From: a virus
Virus record (IMG/VR): IMGVR_UViG_3300042566_000478
Coordinates: 1 to 64,000 of that record
Reading direction: 5' to 3' (one strand)
DNA: 64,000 bases
The position numbers and the translations under genes are program-made. The notes under the pieces were generated by a model, which was given only the letters and a program-made list of their open reading frames with translations, was not told where the DNA came from and made no database searches. Numbering within the stretch: position 1 is the stretch's first letter; every line of letters begins with the position of its first letter. Positions 14,658-23,073 of the stretch are shown piece by piece.

Positions 14658-14669
14658 ATTAGTACAGAT

Positions 14670-14909
14670 TTACTTGTCTGTACTCCAAGCGTGAACTGAT
14701 TGAATCAGAACACCCAAAACATCGTCAGGGTTTTCATCCTCATTGACCAAAGACTGGCAATAGGTGGAAGCGGACTTAGCAACACTTTCTGCTTTTTCCA
14801 ACTTCTTAGCCATTGATTCAATCATCTGGCGAAGGGCTTGCTTGTCATCGTATGCACGAGCAAGTGATACCTGTAGGTCTTGAATTACTGCAAACTCAAA
14901 TGACTCCAT
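14670..14909 (-). CDS. Hypothetical protein, 79 aa
   Basis: A helical, coiled-coil-like small protein (ALRQMIESMAKKLEKAESVA). Start with an AGAGAGG site. Family unknown. Confidence 0.7.
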   Translation of the reverse strand: MESFEFAVIQDLQVSLARAYDDKQALRQMIESMAKKLEKAESVAKSASTYCQSLVNEDENPDDVLGVLIQSVHAWSTDK

Positions 14910-14961
14910 AAAACCTCTCTTTTTAGGTTATACACAAGCGTACAACCTATGAATGGTCTTG

Positions 14962-16398
14962 TCAAGCCTCATCCGATAGGTCAATGACATCCTGATACAT
15001 ACGGTCAGTCTGCTGGGCATTCAACCCACCTCCAGACAGTTGCCTCGTAGATTCCCCGACTGCTTGACCAAATATACGACTAAGCACCCCACTGCTTCCT
15101 CTGGCTTCTACCTCTAAGCGCATGACATCACGAGTATCCGATATGTCTTTGAACTTCTCTACCAAGTTGAACAGGCGTTCTACCTCATTGGACAACGCTG
15201 GGTCAAGACCTTGACCTTCTAGTTCTTCGGCAAAGCGAGCGAACAATACACGGCTCACTTGCATCTCCAGAAGAGCCCTCATCGCAGCCTGTAACTGGTC
15301 TTTAGTTTTGATTTCTACAGGCAACTTGAATCCACATTCTGAGTTCTCCTTGAATGCAGGACATCTGGCACTCAAATAGCAACTATTACATTGTCTGAAA
15401 AGACTACTTTGGTACTGAATTACAGGTACTTTTTCAATACCTATTTCTTCAGATTCTCCTTCTCCTGCAAGGGTTTGCGCTAATGGAGGAGTGTACTGCT
15501 CAATACCCATTACTGGTAGCAATACTTTGTCACCCTCGTGCCTCTTCTCAGACCCCCTAATAGTAATACTTGTACCCCCTGAAACCACATTTGGTGAAGT
15601 AGGCAAATTACTCAAATAGTTACTATTATCTTCATTTTCCGATAGACCTATTTCTTCTTCATCGTTGTCTTCTGATGGGTCATAGACCCCAAAAGCACCC
15701 TGCTCCCATGCTTGCCAAGACTTGATTGCCAACTTCGCAACTTCAGCGTTATCGTCTTGAACTATCTGTTCATAGTCAATTCCTAAACGAATAATGTCTG
15801 CTCGGTGTTTCTTTCGGGCAGAATCTTTTTGCTGTGCTGGGTAACGGCGTAAACCGTGACCATCCCATACTTGTGTTTCCCCGTAGCGAACTGCCGATGT
15901 CCATGAACCAACAAGAACAGAATCCCAAGGAAGGGATTCAATAATCTCTGGCTTTGACGACAAACCAATGAGTTTGGCATCCCACCTCTGAATGAGGTTT
16001 CGTATTCTGGAGATAGTTTTACCGTTTACAGCCTTGTCACTAATCGCAGCCCGACCATATCGCTGGCACAGGTAGGCAAGCCTTTCCATGTCATCTGGGT
16101 CATTCCATACTGGGATGTACCTCTCATTTAGCCATGCACCGTCATAATCAGGTCTTCCTATGATTGCAGTTAGGCTTTCGTAATGCTGGCGAATGAAATC
16201 GTCATAGCGAGTAACATCTTCATCATTCTCGGAAGTGTAAAGAATTACCTCGTTCCCACCGAACATTACAGATAAATCAAGTTCTTTTTTCTTGGGAACA
16301 GCCAAATGAGTCAGATTTATAGCAAAGCGAGTTACACCAGCATTCTGGAGAAGCGACCTGTGGGATGACTTTTCGGCATTAGCAAAGTAAATCTTCAT
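14962..16398 (-). CDS. Large hypothetical protein with cysteine cluster
   Basis: A 478-aa protein. The N-terminal 240 residues look like an alpha/beta domain (MKIYFANAEKSSHRSLLQNA; SWTSAVRYGETQVWDGHGLR) resembling conserved actinophage proteins of unknown function. Residues about 240-340 are acidic and disordered. Then follows a cysteine group (CNSCYLSARCPAFKENSECG), probably zinc binding, and a helical C-terminus (RVLFARFAEELEGQGLDPAL; LEVEARGSSGVLSRIFGQ). It is co-transcribed with the HAD-like and zinc proteins upstream (overlaps of 1-4 nt), so the three may work together. Confidence 0.75.
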   Translation of the reverse strand: MKIYFANAEKSSHRSLLQNAGVTRFAINLTHLAVPKKKELDLSVMFGGNEVILYTSENDEDVTRYDDFIRQHYESLTAIIGRPDYDGAWLNERYIPVWNDPDDMERLAYLCQRYGRAAISDKAVNGKTISRIRNLIQRWDAKLIGLSSKPEIIESLPWDSVLVGSWTSAVRYGETQVWDGHGLRRYPAQQKDSARKKHRADIIRLGIDYEQIVQDDNAEVAKLAIKSWQAWEQGAFGVYDPSEDNDEEEIGLSENEDNSNYLSNLPTSPNVVSGGTSITIRGSEKRHEGDKVLLPVMGIEQYTPPLAQTLAGEGESEEIGIEKVPVIQYQSSLFRQCNSCYLSARCPAFKENSECGFKLPVEIKTKDQLQAAMRALLEMQVSRVLFARFAEELEGQGLDPALSNEVERLFNLVEKFKDISDTRDVMRLEVEARGSSGVLSRIFGQAVGESTRQLSGGGLNAQQTDRMYQDVIDLSDEA

Positions 16399-16880
16399 TC
16401 TGGCTCTTTCGTAGTCCTATACAGCGACTGTACTTCAATTTCACGAGTCAGGTCTGTCCACATCTGTTTTTCACGAGGTTTATCCTCACGCCATTCTGGG
16501 CGAACAAAGTTAGGCAACCCAACGAGAAGACATGGGATTGCTTCTTTCATAACGAGGGTTACTGCTTCTGGATTGGTATCTACATACCAGTCAATCTTTC
16601 CATAGGCGGCGTGAAGAGCCTTTACACGGTCACAAAGAGCCTTAGCCCCTGTACCACTTGCGACATCAACATGAGCAAACTTATACCCTTCACGCTTTGC
16701 CCACGATTCCAACATTTCTGCTGAAATACCATTATCGGCAAGAAGAATAACTCTTCCGTGGTATCGGGCAAATAACGCCTCATACAATTTTTGACCATCT
16801 GGAATGGGTTGTCGTGCGCCTGGAACTTGTGCTTTGTCAGTCTGTGCATATGCTACGACATCAAAAGTAACGATAAGCAT
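16395..16880 (-). CDS. HAD-like hypothetical protein
   Basis: A 161-aa alpha/beta protein. The segments VILLADNGISAEMLESWAKR and IDWYVDTNPEAV resemble the second half of a HAD phosphatase (strand-loop-helix after residue 40; D in a late strand), but the first catalytic DxD is not obvious: the N-terminus reads MLIVTFDVVAYAQ. It could be a degenerate HAD fold. It lies between two cysteine-rich partners in one operon. Confidence 0.6.
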   Translation of the reverse strand: MLIVTFDVVAYAQTDKAQVPGARQPIPDGQKLYEALFARYHGRVILLADNGISAEMLESWAKREGYKFAHVDVASGTGAKALCDRVKALHAAYGKIDWYVDTNPEAVTLVMKEAIPCLLVGLPNFVRPEWREDKPREKQMWTDLTREIEVQSLYRTTKEPE

Positions 16881-17338
16881 CAGTCGTACATGCCCAACGC
16901 TTTACGCTCTTGTGTTGCTACATAGCCAGAACCTACTGGGCAGAAATGACAAAGGTACTGCCATTGTTCTTTAGGTACACCGACTTTGCGACCAATTGTT
17001 TTAGATTCGTCTTCCCAGTCAATGCAACTTCCTTTAGGCGCACCATGTCGCTGAAAACACTTAAGTGCCTCTACTTTGAGGTCATCACGAACTTCACGAA
17101 CCTCAATCTCGTTCTTCATCAACTCTTTTTTGATTCCAGTCTCACCATCAAGGGCATCATAGGTGGCTTGGTCACAACGGAAGATTTGAGACATGTGTGC
17201 TTCAGGGGCAGGATTTTGAGCACGAGCAAGGTGCATCTTAATGATTTCCTGCAACTCCATGTCATTGTCAGCGTTACCGTCATAATCACGCATTTTGTGC
17301 ATTGTTCCACAGGAATTGCAAACTAGAAGTCTTGGCAT
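16880..17338 (-). CDS. Zinc-binding hypothetical protein
   Basis: A 152-aa protein with CNSCG near the N-terminus, single cysteines mid-protein and LCHFCPVGSGYV near the C-terminus, so one or two metal sites are likely. No known domain name. It is the first gene of the three-gene unit to 14962. The ribosome site is weak (GAAAGTAG). Confidence 0.68.
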   Translation of the reverse strand: MPRLLVCNSCGTMHKMRDYDGNADNDMELQEIIKMHLARAQNPAPEAHMSQIFRCDQATYDALDGETGIKKELMKNEIEVREVRDDLKVEALKCFQRHGAPKGSCIDWEDESKTIGRKVGVPKEQWQYLCHFCPVGSGYVATQERKALGMYD

Positions 17339-17383
17339 GTTGTACTACTTTCTATGAACTTGTTATTTGCTGTAGTCTAGCAG

Positions 17384-17548
17384 TTACTTCTTACCTTTTT
17401 TAGACACAGCCATATTGTCCACAAGGTTTGGGTAGGGGCGACCAGCAGACTTAGCACGAGCCTTTGCCTCTGCTTTTTGGTCAGGAGTCAATTTAGTTGA
17501 TTTCTTTTTAGGGTTTGGTTTATCCCAAACGTCTTTTTTAGAAGCCAT
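17384..17548 (-). CDS. Small lysine-rich protein, 54 aa
   Basis: The product has MASKKDVWDKPNPKKKSTKL and later RAKSAGRPYPNLVDNM, a pattern seen in small actinobacterial and phage proteins (lysine-rich, with GRPYPNLVDN). It shares its first six residues with the large disordered protein at 20489-22096. It starts inside no gene but its ATG overlaps the upstream stop (TAATG). Confidence 0.7.
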   Translation of the reverse strand: MASKKDVWDKPNPKKKSTKLTPDQKAEAKARAKSAGRPYPNLVDNMAVSKKGKK

Positions 17549-17715
17549 TATTTCTTCTTCTTTTCTTTAGATTGACCTGCTTCGGACAAAGCGATTGCTA
17601 TTGCTTGTTTCTTATCTACAACAGTTGGGCCGTTCTTAGAGCCTGAACGGAGTTCACCGTGAGCGTACTCTCTCATTACTTTTGCTACTTTTTTAGCACC
17701 TTTTTTATCAGCCAT
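17548..17715 (-). CDS. DUF6496-like small protein, 55 aa
   Basis: KVMREYAHGELRSGSKNGPT followed by KKQAIAIALSEAG matches the DUF6496 pattern (KVMxEFxxGxLxSGS...VxxxxQAIAIALSEA). The family is short and common; function unknown. It is joined to both neighbours by TAATG overlaps. Confidence 0.75.
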   Translation of the reverse strand: MADKKGAKKVAKVMREYAHGELRSGSKNGPTVVDKKQAIAIALSEAGQSKEKKKK

Positions 17716-18053
17716 TATTCCTCTGGTTTATCCATTGCGTCTTTTAGTGAAGAATGAAAATCTGTATCATTGGCTAGTTTCCAACGAACTTCATCATAGT
17801 TTACATCTTTCAGGTCAAAGATGTCAATCTGTCTTGGAAGGTGACCAAAAGAAACAGCAAGTTCGTGCAGTTTTTGGTCTGGTATTTTCTTCAAGACATC
17901 AAAAACAGGTTTGTTGGCGGTGCGCTTAGTCATCTCATCATTAGCGTCAGCAAACAATCCTTTTTTTGCTACAGATGGATGGAACTGTTGCTGTTCCCCA
18001 CGTTTCGCCATTTTCTTACGGCGAAACTCCGCCATGTCAATGATTTCGCCCAC
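17715..18053 (-). CDS. Hypothetical protein, 112 aa
   Basis: A charged protein with a basic N-terminus (MAEFRRKKMAKRGEQQQF) and an acidic end. The start is probably the GTG at 18053 with AAAGG seven bases before; an internal ATG at 18035 is also possible. Family unknown. Confidence 0.68.
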   Translation of the reverse strand: MGEIIDMAEFRRKKMAKRGEQQQFHPSVAKKGLFADANDEMTKRTANKPVFDVLKKIPDQKLHELAVSFGHLPRQIDIFDLKDVNYDEVRWKLANDTDFHSSLKDAMDKPEE

Positions 18054-18063
18054 ATTACAACCT

Positions 18064-18264
18064 TTAGAGGCTAATTACTGGTTCAGTTGCCTCAGCCATT
18101 GGGCTCTTTGGGGTAATGCCGTACTGAGGTGGAGCAACAAGACTGCGCTTGATTGATGTACTTTCGTCTACCTCACCACCACGACTTGGGGTCAGCGACT
18201 TGTATGTACCATCCATGATTCCCAAGCGGAGGTCTTGGTTCTGTGAGCGTGAAGTATTTTGCAT
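18064..18264 (-). CDS. Hypothetical protein, 66 aa
   Basis: A small, polar, probably disordered protein (NTSRSQNQDLRLGIMDG; SRGGEVDESTSIKRSLVAPP). A purine-poor start. It opens the downstream unit of the small-protein cluster. Confidence 0.62.
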   Translation of the reverse strand: MQNTSRSQNQDLRLGIMDGTYKSLTPSRGGEVDESTSIKRSLVAPPQYGITPKSPMAEATEPVISL

Positions 18265-18303
18265 ATCAATCCTTATCGGTTGTGGGCAGATGCACCCATT
18301 TTA

Positions 18304-19131
18304 TCATCTACGGTTTTGTGCATTTCCTGCTGTAGAAATAACCATACCTTCAATGTTTCCAGCGTTCATAAAACCAGGTGCTGGAGAACCGTCACCACCG
18401 CCACCAAAAGTGTTGTCATTACCTTGGAATGCATTGGCTGAAGAAGCATCATTGATAACTGAACCAGTTTTTGAAGGCTTTGCAGGAGGTTTAGCAGCAG
18501 GCTTTGGCTTTACAGGTTTAGGAGTTCTGTTTGGGTTACGAGTTCCATAGGCAGGGTTTTCAGCCTTTTTCTGCGCTCGTTTTTCTGCTGTTGCCTTCTT
18601 TTGTTCATCGGTGCGTGGGGCTCTTGGGGCTCGTGAAGGTTGGGCAGGTTCAGCAGAACCACCCATAACACTGTCACCATAATTTTTAGCGGTGGTTTGT
18701 GGAGCAAAAACAGTACCCTGTGCGTTTTGTGGTGGTTGCCAGTTATCGGTAACTCGTGGTTTACTGACCGCAGAGTCACCATAATACTTACCTGTGTCTT
18801 GTGGAGCAAAAGTAGTATTTACAGGAGGGAGAGCGCCAACAATCTTGGTAATGTCATCGGCGTTAAAACCACCGCCACCGCCACCACCGCCTGAACCACC
18901 ACCGCCAGTATTGCGGTCACCATATCTGCGGTTCATTTGGCTGATGCTTTCAAAGGCATCTGGGAATGGGCTTTGTGCTTGTTTTGGTCTTCTCATAGCA
19001 GACCAGTCACGCTGAGTACCAGCGTTGGCAGGGCTAAAAGGTGCTACCTGTGGGGCTTCGCCTCGGTTGATACGCCCTGTAGCGTTATACAAAGGAGTTG
19101 TATTTACTTCACCAAAGCGGTTTGTAGGCAT
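18304..19131 (-). CDS. Disordered Gly/Pro/Asn-rich protein with VIND motif
   Basis: A 275-aa low-complexity protein. A glycine tract lies near residue 75, two repeats of the type FAPQDTGKYYGDS follow, then a lysine/proline-rich stretch (TPKPVKPKPAAKPPAKPSK), and near the end GSVINDASSANAFQGNDNTF and GMVISTAGNA. The last two blocks recur in the protein at 20489-22096, and the VIND block recurs in the tape measure. Such composition suggests a surface-exposed or flexible virion-associated protein, but I know no homologue. Confidence 0.7.
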   Translation of the reverse strand: MPTNRFGEVNTTPLYNATGRINRGEAPQVAPFSPANAGTQRDWSAMRRPKQAQSPFPDAFESISQMNRRYGDRNTGGGGSGGGGGGGGFNADDITKIVGALPPVNTTFAPQDTGKYYGDSAVSKPRVTDNWQPPQNAQGTVFAPQTTAKNYGDSVMGGSAEPAQPSRAPRAPRTDEQKKATAEKRAQKKAENPAYGTRNPNRTPKPVKPKPAAKPPAKPSKTGSVINDASSANAFQGNDNTFGGGGDGSPAPGFMNAGNIEGMVISTAGNAQNRR

Positions 19132-19137
19132 GTTCTA

Positions 19138-19458
19138 TTATACCCACAGACTTTGCATTGAGTATCTACCACTACCACCGTAGGTATCGTCATTCATTTG
19201 TGCTCGGCGGAACATTACAGGAGCACCAGAAACCCATGAACGGTATGTTGGGGCGTAACGGTCTACAGATAGAACATCCATAACACCAAGTTCTTGTTTT
19301 AAGAACCCACGACTCTCTGGCATTAACTGCTGAGGAACAACAGGGCGAGTAGCACGGATAGTTTCTGGGTCAGAAATAGCATTCTGCAATGCAATATCCA
19401 CCAGCATCTCTTCACGAGATTGCCAAGGTCTGCGAGTGCGCTGGTTATCTACAGGCAT
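19138..19458 (-). CDS. Hypothetical protein, 106 aa
   Basis: An arginine-rich, glycine-poor small protein (VDNQRTRRPWQSREEMLVDI). Its C-terminus DDTYGGSGRYSMQSLWV is aromatic. Family unknown. Confidence 0.65.
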   Translation of the reverse strand: MPVDNQRTRRPWQSREEMLVDIALQNAISDPETIRATRPVVPQQLMPESRGFLKQELGVMDVLSVDRYAPTYRSWVSGAPVMFRRAQMNDDTYGGSGRYSMQSLWV

Positions 19459-19460
19459 TG

Positions 19461-19649
19461 TTACTGACCGTAACTTGCAGGAGTTTGTTGCGAGGGTAGC
19501 AACTCACTACTATCTGTTTTGTCACTAAGTTTACCAATGTCTTCTTTATTATGTTTGTCTGCTAACTCATCACTGCGAGTGTCACCGCCAAAAAATTGAC
19601 GACCAACCTTACGGTTTGGGTGATGTCGGGTGTCTTCTCCGTTAGGCAT
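19461..19649 (-). CDS. MPxGxDTRH-leader protein, 62 aa
   Basis: The product begins MPNGEDTRHHPNRKVGRQFF. This N-terminal peptide is shared with three other small proteins in the cluster. The rest is polar and probably unfolded. Confidence 0.65.
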   Translation of the reverse strand: MPNGEDTRHHPNRKVGRQFFGGDTRSDELADKHNKEDIGKLSDKTDSSELLPSQQTPASYGQ

Positions 19650-19651
19650 AT

Positions 19652-19987
19652 TTACTCCTCGTAATAATGTGCTGTGCTGTGTGGGTTACTGCGGTCAGGC
19701 ATATCTATGTCAGTGTTGTGGGTGTATTGGTCACGATACATCTCATCTACATCTCCGTGGAACCTTTTCACATTTTGTATAATCTGTTCCATTGAAGCAG
19801 GTGTACCATCAAGATTGGTTCCAAAGTGTTTATGCATTTCACCATCTGTCATCGCCTCAGCCACAATTCCGTGTGATTCCGTTTGTGGCTTTAAATACGT
19901 AGGCATGCTCTTAACTACTCCTGCGGTAAATGAAACTGCGTTAAGGTGATTGTCACCTATTTCGTTATTACGATGGTCACGTGCCAT
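19652..19987 (-). CDS. Hypothetical protein, 111 aa
   Basis: A histidine- and aspartate-rich protein (MARDHRNNEIGDNHLNAVSF; TDIDMPDRSNPHSTAHYYEE). Helical in the middle. Family unknown. TAATG overlap with the upstream gene. Confidence 0.65.
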   Translation of the reverse strand: MARDHRNNEIGDNHLNAVSFTAGVVKSMPTYLKPQTESHGIVAEAMTDGEMHKHFGTNLDGTPASMEQIIQNVKRFHGDVDEMYRDQYTHNTDIDMPDRSNPHSTAHYYEE

Positions 19988-20181
19988 TAGTCTCTCATTT
20001 CTCTTTCGCTGAATCCAGAATCTGGGGTTAGACCGTCATTACCACGAGCATCTTCCATCGCTTCGTAAGCATCACGGTCTTCCTGTTCCATCTGCTTTTC
20101 ACGCATTTCGTTGTGCATATCCATAATGTCACGACCAACACGGCGACCCATGTGATGACGAGTGTCTTGTCCTCTAGGCAT
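19987..20181 (-). CDS. MPxGxDTRH-leader protein, 64 aa
   Basis: The product begins MPRGQDTRHHMGRRVGRDIM and continues as a charged helix (EMREKQMEQEDRDAYEAMED). The second of the four members of the N-terminal peptide family. Confidence 0.68.
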   Translation of the reverse strand: MPRGQDTRHHMGRRVGRDIMDMHNEMREKQMEQEDRDAYEAMEDARGNDGLTPDSGFSEREMRD

Positions 20182-20489
20182 TACTTAATCGGCTTTCCTC
20201 TAAATGATGGATTGTTGTTTTCATCCCATGAGAATAGCGGTTTCTTTTCTACTCTTCCAGTACCGCCTTTAGCCTTATCAATGAGGTTACGAGGGGCAAT
20301 GTCAGACAGACGGGCTTCTTGACCCGTGTACTCAGGTGTGTTTGGGTCATCCAAGTCAGGATTTCCTGGTCCACCAATCATTGCATCTTTAATGCGAGAC
20401 ATCATTGAAGGCTTTGCCTTCTTAGCACGATGTGCATCAAGACTTACAATGCGAGCACCGTGATGACGGGTGTCTTCACCTTTAGGCAT
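20181..20489 (-). CDS. MPxGxDTRH-leader protein, 102 aa
   Basis: The product begins MPKGEDTRHHGARIVSLDAH; the remainder has a basic segment, a proline/aspartate-rich middle and a lysine-rich end. Third member of the N-terminal peptide family. TAATG start overlap. Confidence 0.68.
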   Translation of the reverse strand: MPKGEDTRHHGARIVSLDAHRAKKAKPSMMSRIKDAMIGGPGNPDLDDPNTPEYTGQEARLSDIAPRNLIDKAKGGTGRVEKKPLFSWDENNNPSFRGKPIK

Positions 20490-22096
20490 TATGGTTGCTG
20501 AGTTCTTGGATTGTTAGTTGTTGGGCGACCTTGGCGTGTTGCGTTATGTCCACGAACATGTGCATTTCCACCAGTTGAAACAGCCATACCAGGACCATCA
20601 GTAGTTGCGTTTCCACCAGTTGAGATAGCCATACCGCCACCACCAATGTTGCCAGCGTTGAAAGAGTTGTTACCAAAGGTGTTGTTGTTACCTTGGAAAG
20701 CGTTGTTGCTTGATGTGTCGTTAATGACCGCACCATTCATGCTTCTGTTGTAGTTCTTACTGGTGTTTTGTGGTGCGTATGTGTTACCGCCACCACCGCC
20801 TGAGCCACCGCTTGGAGGAGTACTTCCACCTGCGCCACCACCAGTTGGAGGTGTTGGAGGAGGGAAACCTGCACCAGGAGTTACATAACCACCACCAGGA
20901 GGTGGAGGTGGAGGTGTTCCACCGCCAGAACCAGATGTTGGGCGTGGAGGACTTGGAGGTGCTCCAGCGCCAGCAGTTGGTGCTCCACCTTTACCGCCAG
21001 AACCTGAAATCCATCCACGAATACGTGAACCAAAACTTGGCTTAGTTGGCTCTGCTTCAGGAGCAGAAACAGGTTCACTTGCAGGCGCAGACTGTGGTTT
21101 TGGAGTGGTGTCTCGGCTACCAGTTTCTTTCATGTCACGAAGTTTGCGAATGCGTTCAGCGTTAGCCTTAGCCTCTTCAGCAGTTCCGTAAACAGGTTCA
21201 CTCTTACCAGACTTGTCAGTGTTCAAAATAAAACGCCGACCATCACCTCGTGGTTTTGGTGAAGAAGTATCGGGAGCAGAATCTTCATCAGAAGAACCAT
21301 AGGTGATTACACCTACATCCTCGGAAGATTCTGACTTTCTTGGGCTAATTTCTCGGTAGCCTTGTGCTGCCAAATCGTCATATTCTGTTTTTTGTTCTGG
21401 GGTTAGTTTGTCATACCCAGGTGTTGTTTTCTTAGCCTCTGGCTTCTTGGTGAAGCGGTTAAGGTCAACAGTGTTACCTGAACTATCTGAACGAGGAACT
21501 TGTGGAGGGACAGTAGAACCCTTACCAGCAAGTGCGCTGTCATCATTAACTACTGGACCACTTGTTGGAGTTCCTTTACCCTTTGGCATCCCACCATCAT
21601 CGTTAACTACTGGTGTAGATTTTGGTGTTGGCGTTTTCTTATTAGCACCTGGCTTCTTGCTCTTAGGCTTTGCCTTTTCCTTTTCAGCAGTCTCGTTCAT
21701 GCGCTCTACTGCGGCATCAGTTGCATTCTTTTTCTTAGCAGTAGGCTTCTTAGTATCTTTTTTAGTTGCCACGGTGTCTTCTCCTGACGAAAGTAGTGGT
21801 GATGTGCGCCATGCGCCTTCTGAAACTAGTTTTTTCTTGCGCTCTTCATTAGAAGCAAGGGCTTCTGTTGGACCAGCCGCTTCACGCTTTTCTTTACGGT
21901 CAGCAAGTCTGCGACCTTTAAGTCCTGACGCTTGGTCTTCTGCGCTTACTGCTTTACGAGCAGCAGAAACAGCATCACGCATTTCCTTTTCTTCTTCTGG
22001 CAATTTATATTCGCCAGCAAGAGGACCACTAACTACCTCAGCACGACCACCACGACCACCTTTTGAGTAGTAATTCTTATCTTTTTTAGAAGCCAT
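20489..22096 (-). CDS. Large disordered Lys/Pro/Gly-rich protein with VIND motif
   Basis: A 535-aa protein of very low complexity: a lysine/glutamate-rich N-terminal half (KKPTAKKKNATDAAVERMNE; TPKSTPVVNDDGGMPKGKGT), then a proline/glycine-rich half with long Pro and Gly runs, ending with GAVINDTSSNNAFQGNNNTF, a GNIGGGGMAISTGGNA block and a second MAVSTGGNA copy. It shares these blocks with the protein at 18304-19131. No folded domain is evident. I start it at the ATG 22096, with GGAG before it; a TTG a few codons earlier is a possible alternative. Confidence 0.72.
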   Translation of the reverse strand: MASKKDKNYYSKGGRGGRAEVVSGPLAGEYKLPEEEKEMRDAVSAARKAVSAEDQASGLKGRRLADRKEKREAAGPTEALASNEERKKKLVSEGAWRTSPLLSSGEDTVATKKDTKKPTAKKKNATDAAVERMNETAEKEKAKPKSKKPGANKKTPTPKSTPVVNDDGGMPKGKGTPTSGPVVNDDSALAGKGSTVPPQVPRSDSSGNTVDLNRFTKKPEAKKTTPGYDKLTPEQKTEYDDLAAQGYREISPRKSESSEDVGVITYGSSDEDSAPDTSSPKPRGDGRRFILNTDKSGKSEPVYGTAEEAKANAERIRKLRDMKETGSRDTTPKPQSAPASEPVSAPEAEPTKPSFGSRIRGWISGSGGKGGAPTAGAGAPPSPPRPTSGSGGGTPPPPPPGGGYVTPGAGFPPPTPPTGGGAGGSTPPSGGSGGGGGNTYAPQNTSKNYNRSMNGAVINDTSSNNAFQGNNNTFGNNSFNAGNIGGGGMAISTGGNATTDGPGMAVSTGGNAHVRGHNATRQGRPTTNNPRTQQP

Positions 22097-22098
22097 GA

Positions 22099-22599
22099 TT
22101 ATCTCCAAGTAGGGCGAAGCGTTTGCAAGGATGCACGGCGCTCTGCGTCAATATAATCTTGGTTAGGTTGGTCCATGACACGAGGAATGCCTTTAGGTCC
22201 AACTTTACCGTCATTCGTCAATTGTACAGGAACTGCGCCTGGAGGTGCGAACTTCCTACCTTTTGATTCATATGCGATACCAGTCCACATATTGAACTCA
22301 TCAGGCCAAATGTAATCGCCTGGATTGATTCGCTCACCTTTGTGTACTCCACGAGAGTATTGACGAGCATTCATTCGGCTTAGTGAGCCAAGAATCTTGT
22401 CCTGTCTACGATTAGACGACATTGTGCCAAGGTATCCATCTGGATACGTGGTGTCTTGTAATGTCCTGTAACCAGCAAGTTGGTAATCCTTGTTGTTACG
22501 GAAAACAGGAGCAGGGCCAAATTGCGCCTGCGTAGCAGCGCCTGGAGGGTCGGAAGGACTATTCCAATGTGTAAATGCGGTTTGAGAAGAACCAGCCAT
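22099..22599 (-). CDS. Hypothetical protein, 166 aa
   Basis: A polar protein rich in Pro, Gly, Asn and Arg (HWNSPSDPPGAATQAQFGPA; NRRQDKILGSLSRMNARQYS). No family recognised. Its stop is two bases before the start of the large disordered protein. Confidence 0.66.
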   Translation of the reverse strand: MAGSSQTAFTHWNSPSDPPGAATQAQFGPAPVFRNNKDYQLAGYRTLQDTTYPDGYLGTMSSNRRQDKILGSLSRMNARQYSRGVHKGERINPGDYIWPDEFNMWTGIAYESKGRKFAPPGAVPVQLTNDGKVGPKGIPRVMDQPNQDYIDAERRASLQTLRPTWR

Positions 22600-22724
22600 C
22601 AGCCATTACCAGCCATACCTGCATTCATACCCGTGAGAAAACCACCTTGTGCGCCAGCCACAGCAGTGATTGGGCGTGGTTTAGCCTTTTTAGTTGCTTT
22701 CTTCTTCTTCTTTTTAGCAGCCAC
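22599..22724 (-). CDS. Lysine-rich peptide, 41 aa
   Basis: The product begins MAAKKKKKKATKKAKPRPIT and ends with a glycine-rich stretch. It starts with GTG inside the upstream stop (TAGTG) and ends inside the next start (TGATG), which supports it. Confidence 0.58.
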   Translation of the reverse strand: MAAKKKKKKATKKAKPRPITAVAGAQGGFLTGMNAGMAGNG

Positions 22725-23071
22725 TAGTTATACCAACCGTTCCTATATCTTTCTTCACGCTCTTCTTTTGGTGGCATTGGTTTTTCTTTTTTAGGGGCAG
22801 GCTTTGACTTTTCTTTATTAGGGGCAGGCTTTGGAGGGTAACTGTTGTAGTCATCCCTCTTCTTCTGTGGACCATACGGGTCGTTTGGACCACCAGGACC
22901 ATTAGGACCGCTACCACCACCAGCGCCAGCAATCTTCTTTTTAGGTGGTTTTTGTCCAGCGCCACCACCACCTGTGCTTGTTTGTGGGGCAGGTGGGTAA
23001 AACTTTTCGTTTATTTCACGAACACCTACTTTGCGAGCAGGGTTGTGACGAGTGTCTTGTCCTCTAGGCAT
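22724..23071 (-). CDS. MPxGxDTRH-leader, Pro/Lys-rich protein, 115 aa
   Basis: The product begins MPRGQDTRHNPARKVGVREI and then becomes low complexity: glycine/proline-rich, then repeats of the type KPAPNKEKSKPAPKKEKPMP. Fourth member of the N-terminal peptide family. Confidence 0.68.
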   Translation of the reverse strand: MPRGQDTRHNPARKVGVREINEKFYPPAPQTSTGGGGAGQKPPKKKIAGAGGGSGPNGPGGPNDPYGPQKKRDDYNSYPPKPAPNKEKSKPAPKKEKPMPPKEEREERYRNGWYN

Positions 23072-23073
23072 GG

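Noticed and set aside
14962-16398. DpdA-like (7-deazaguanine DNA modification) enzyme
   Set aside because: A few residues such as WTSAVRYG recall tRNA-guanine transglycosylase folds, but no catalytic aspartates or zinc site could be placed and no partner genes (QueC, FolE types) are in the window.
20511-22070. Long plus-strand open frames opposite the disordered-protein genes
   Set aside because: They result from the biased codons of Pro/Gly/Lys-rich genes on the minus strand; they have no ribosome sites and low-complexity, non-natural composition.
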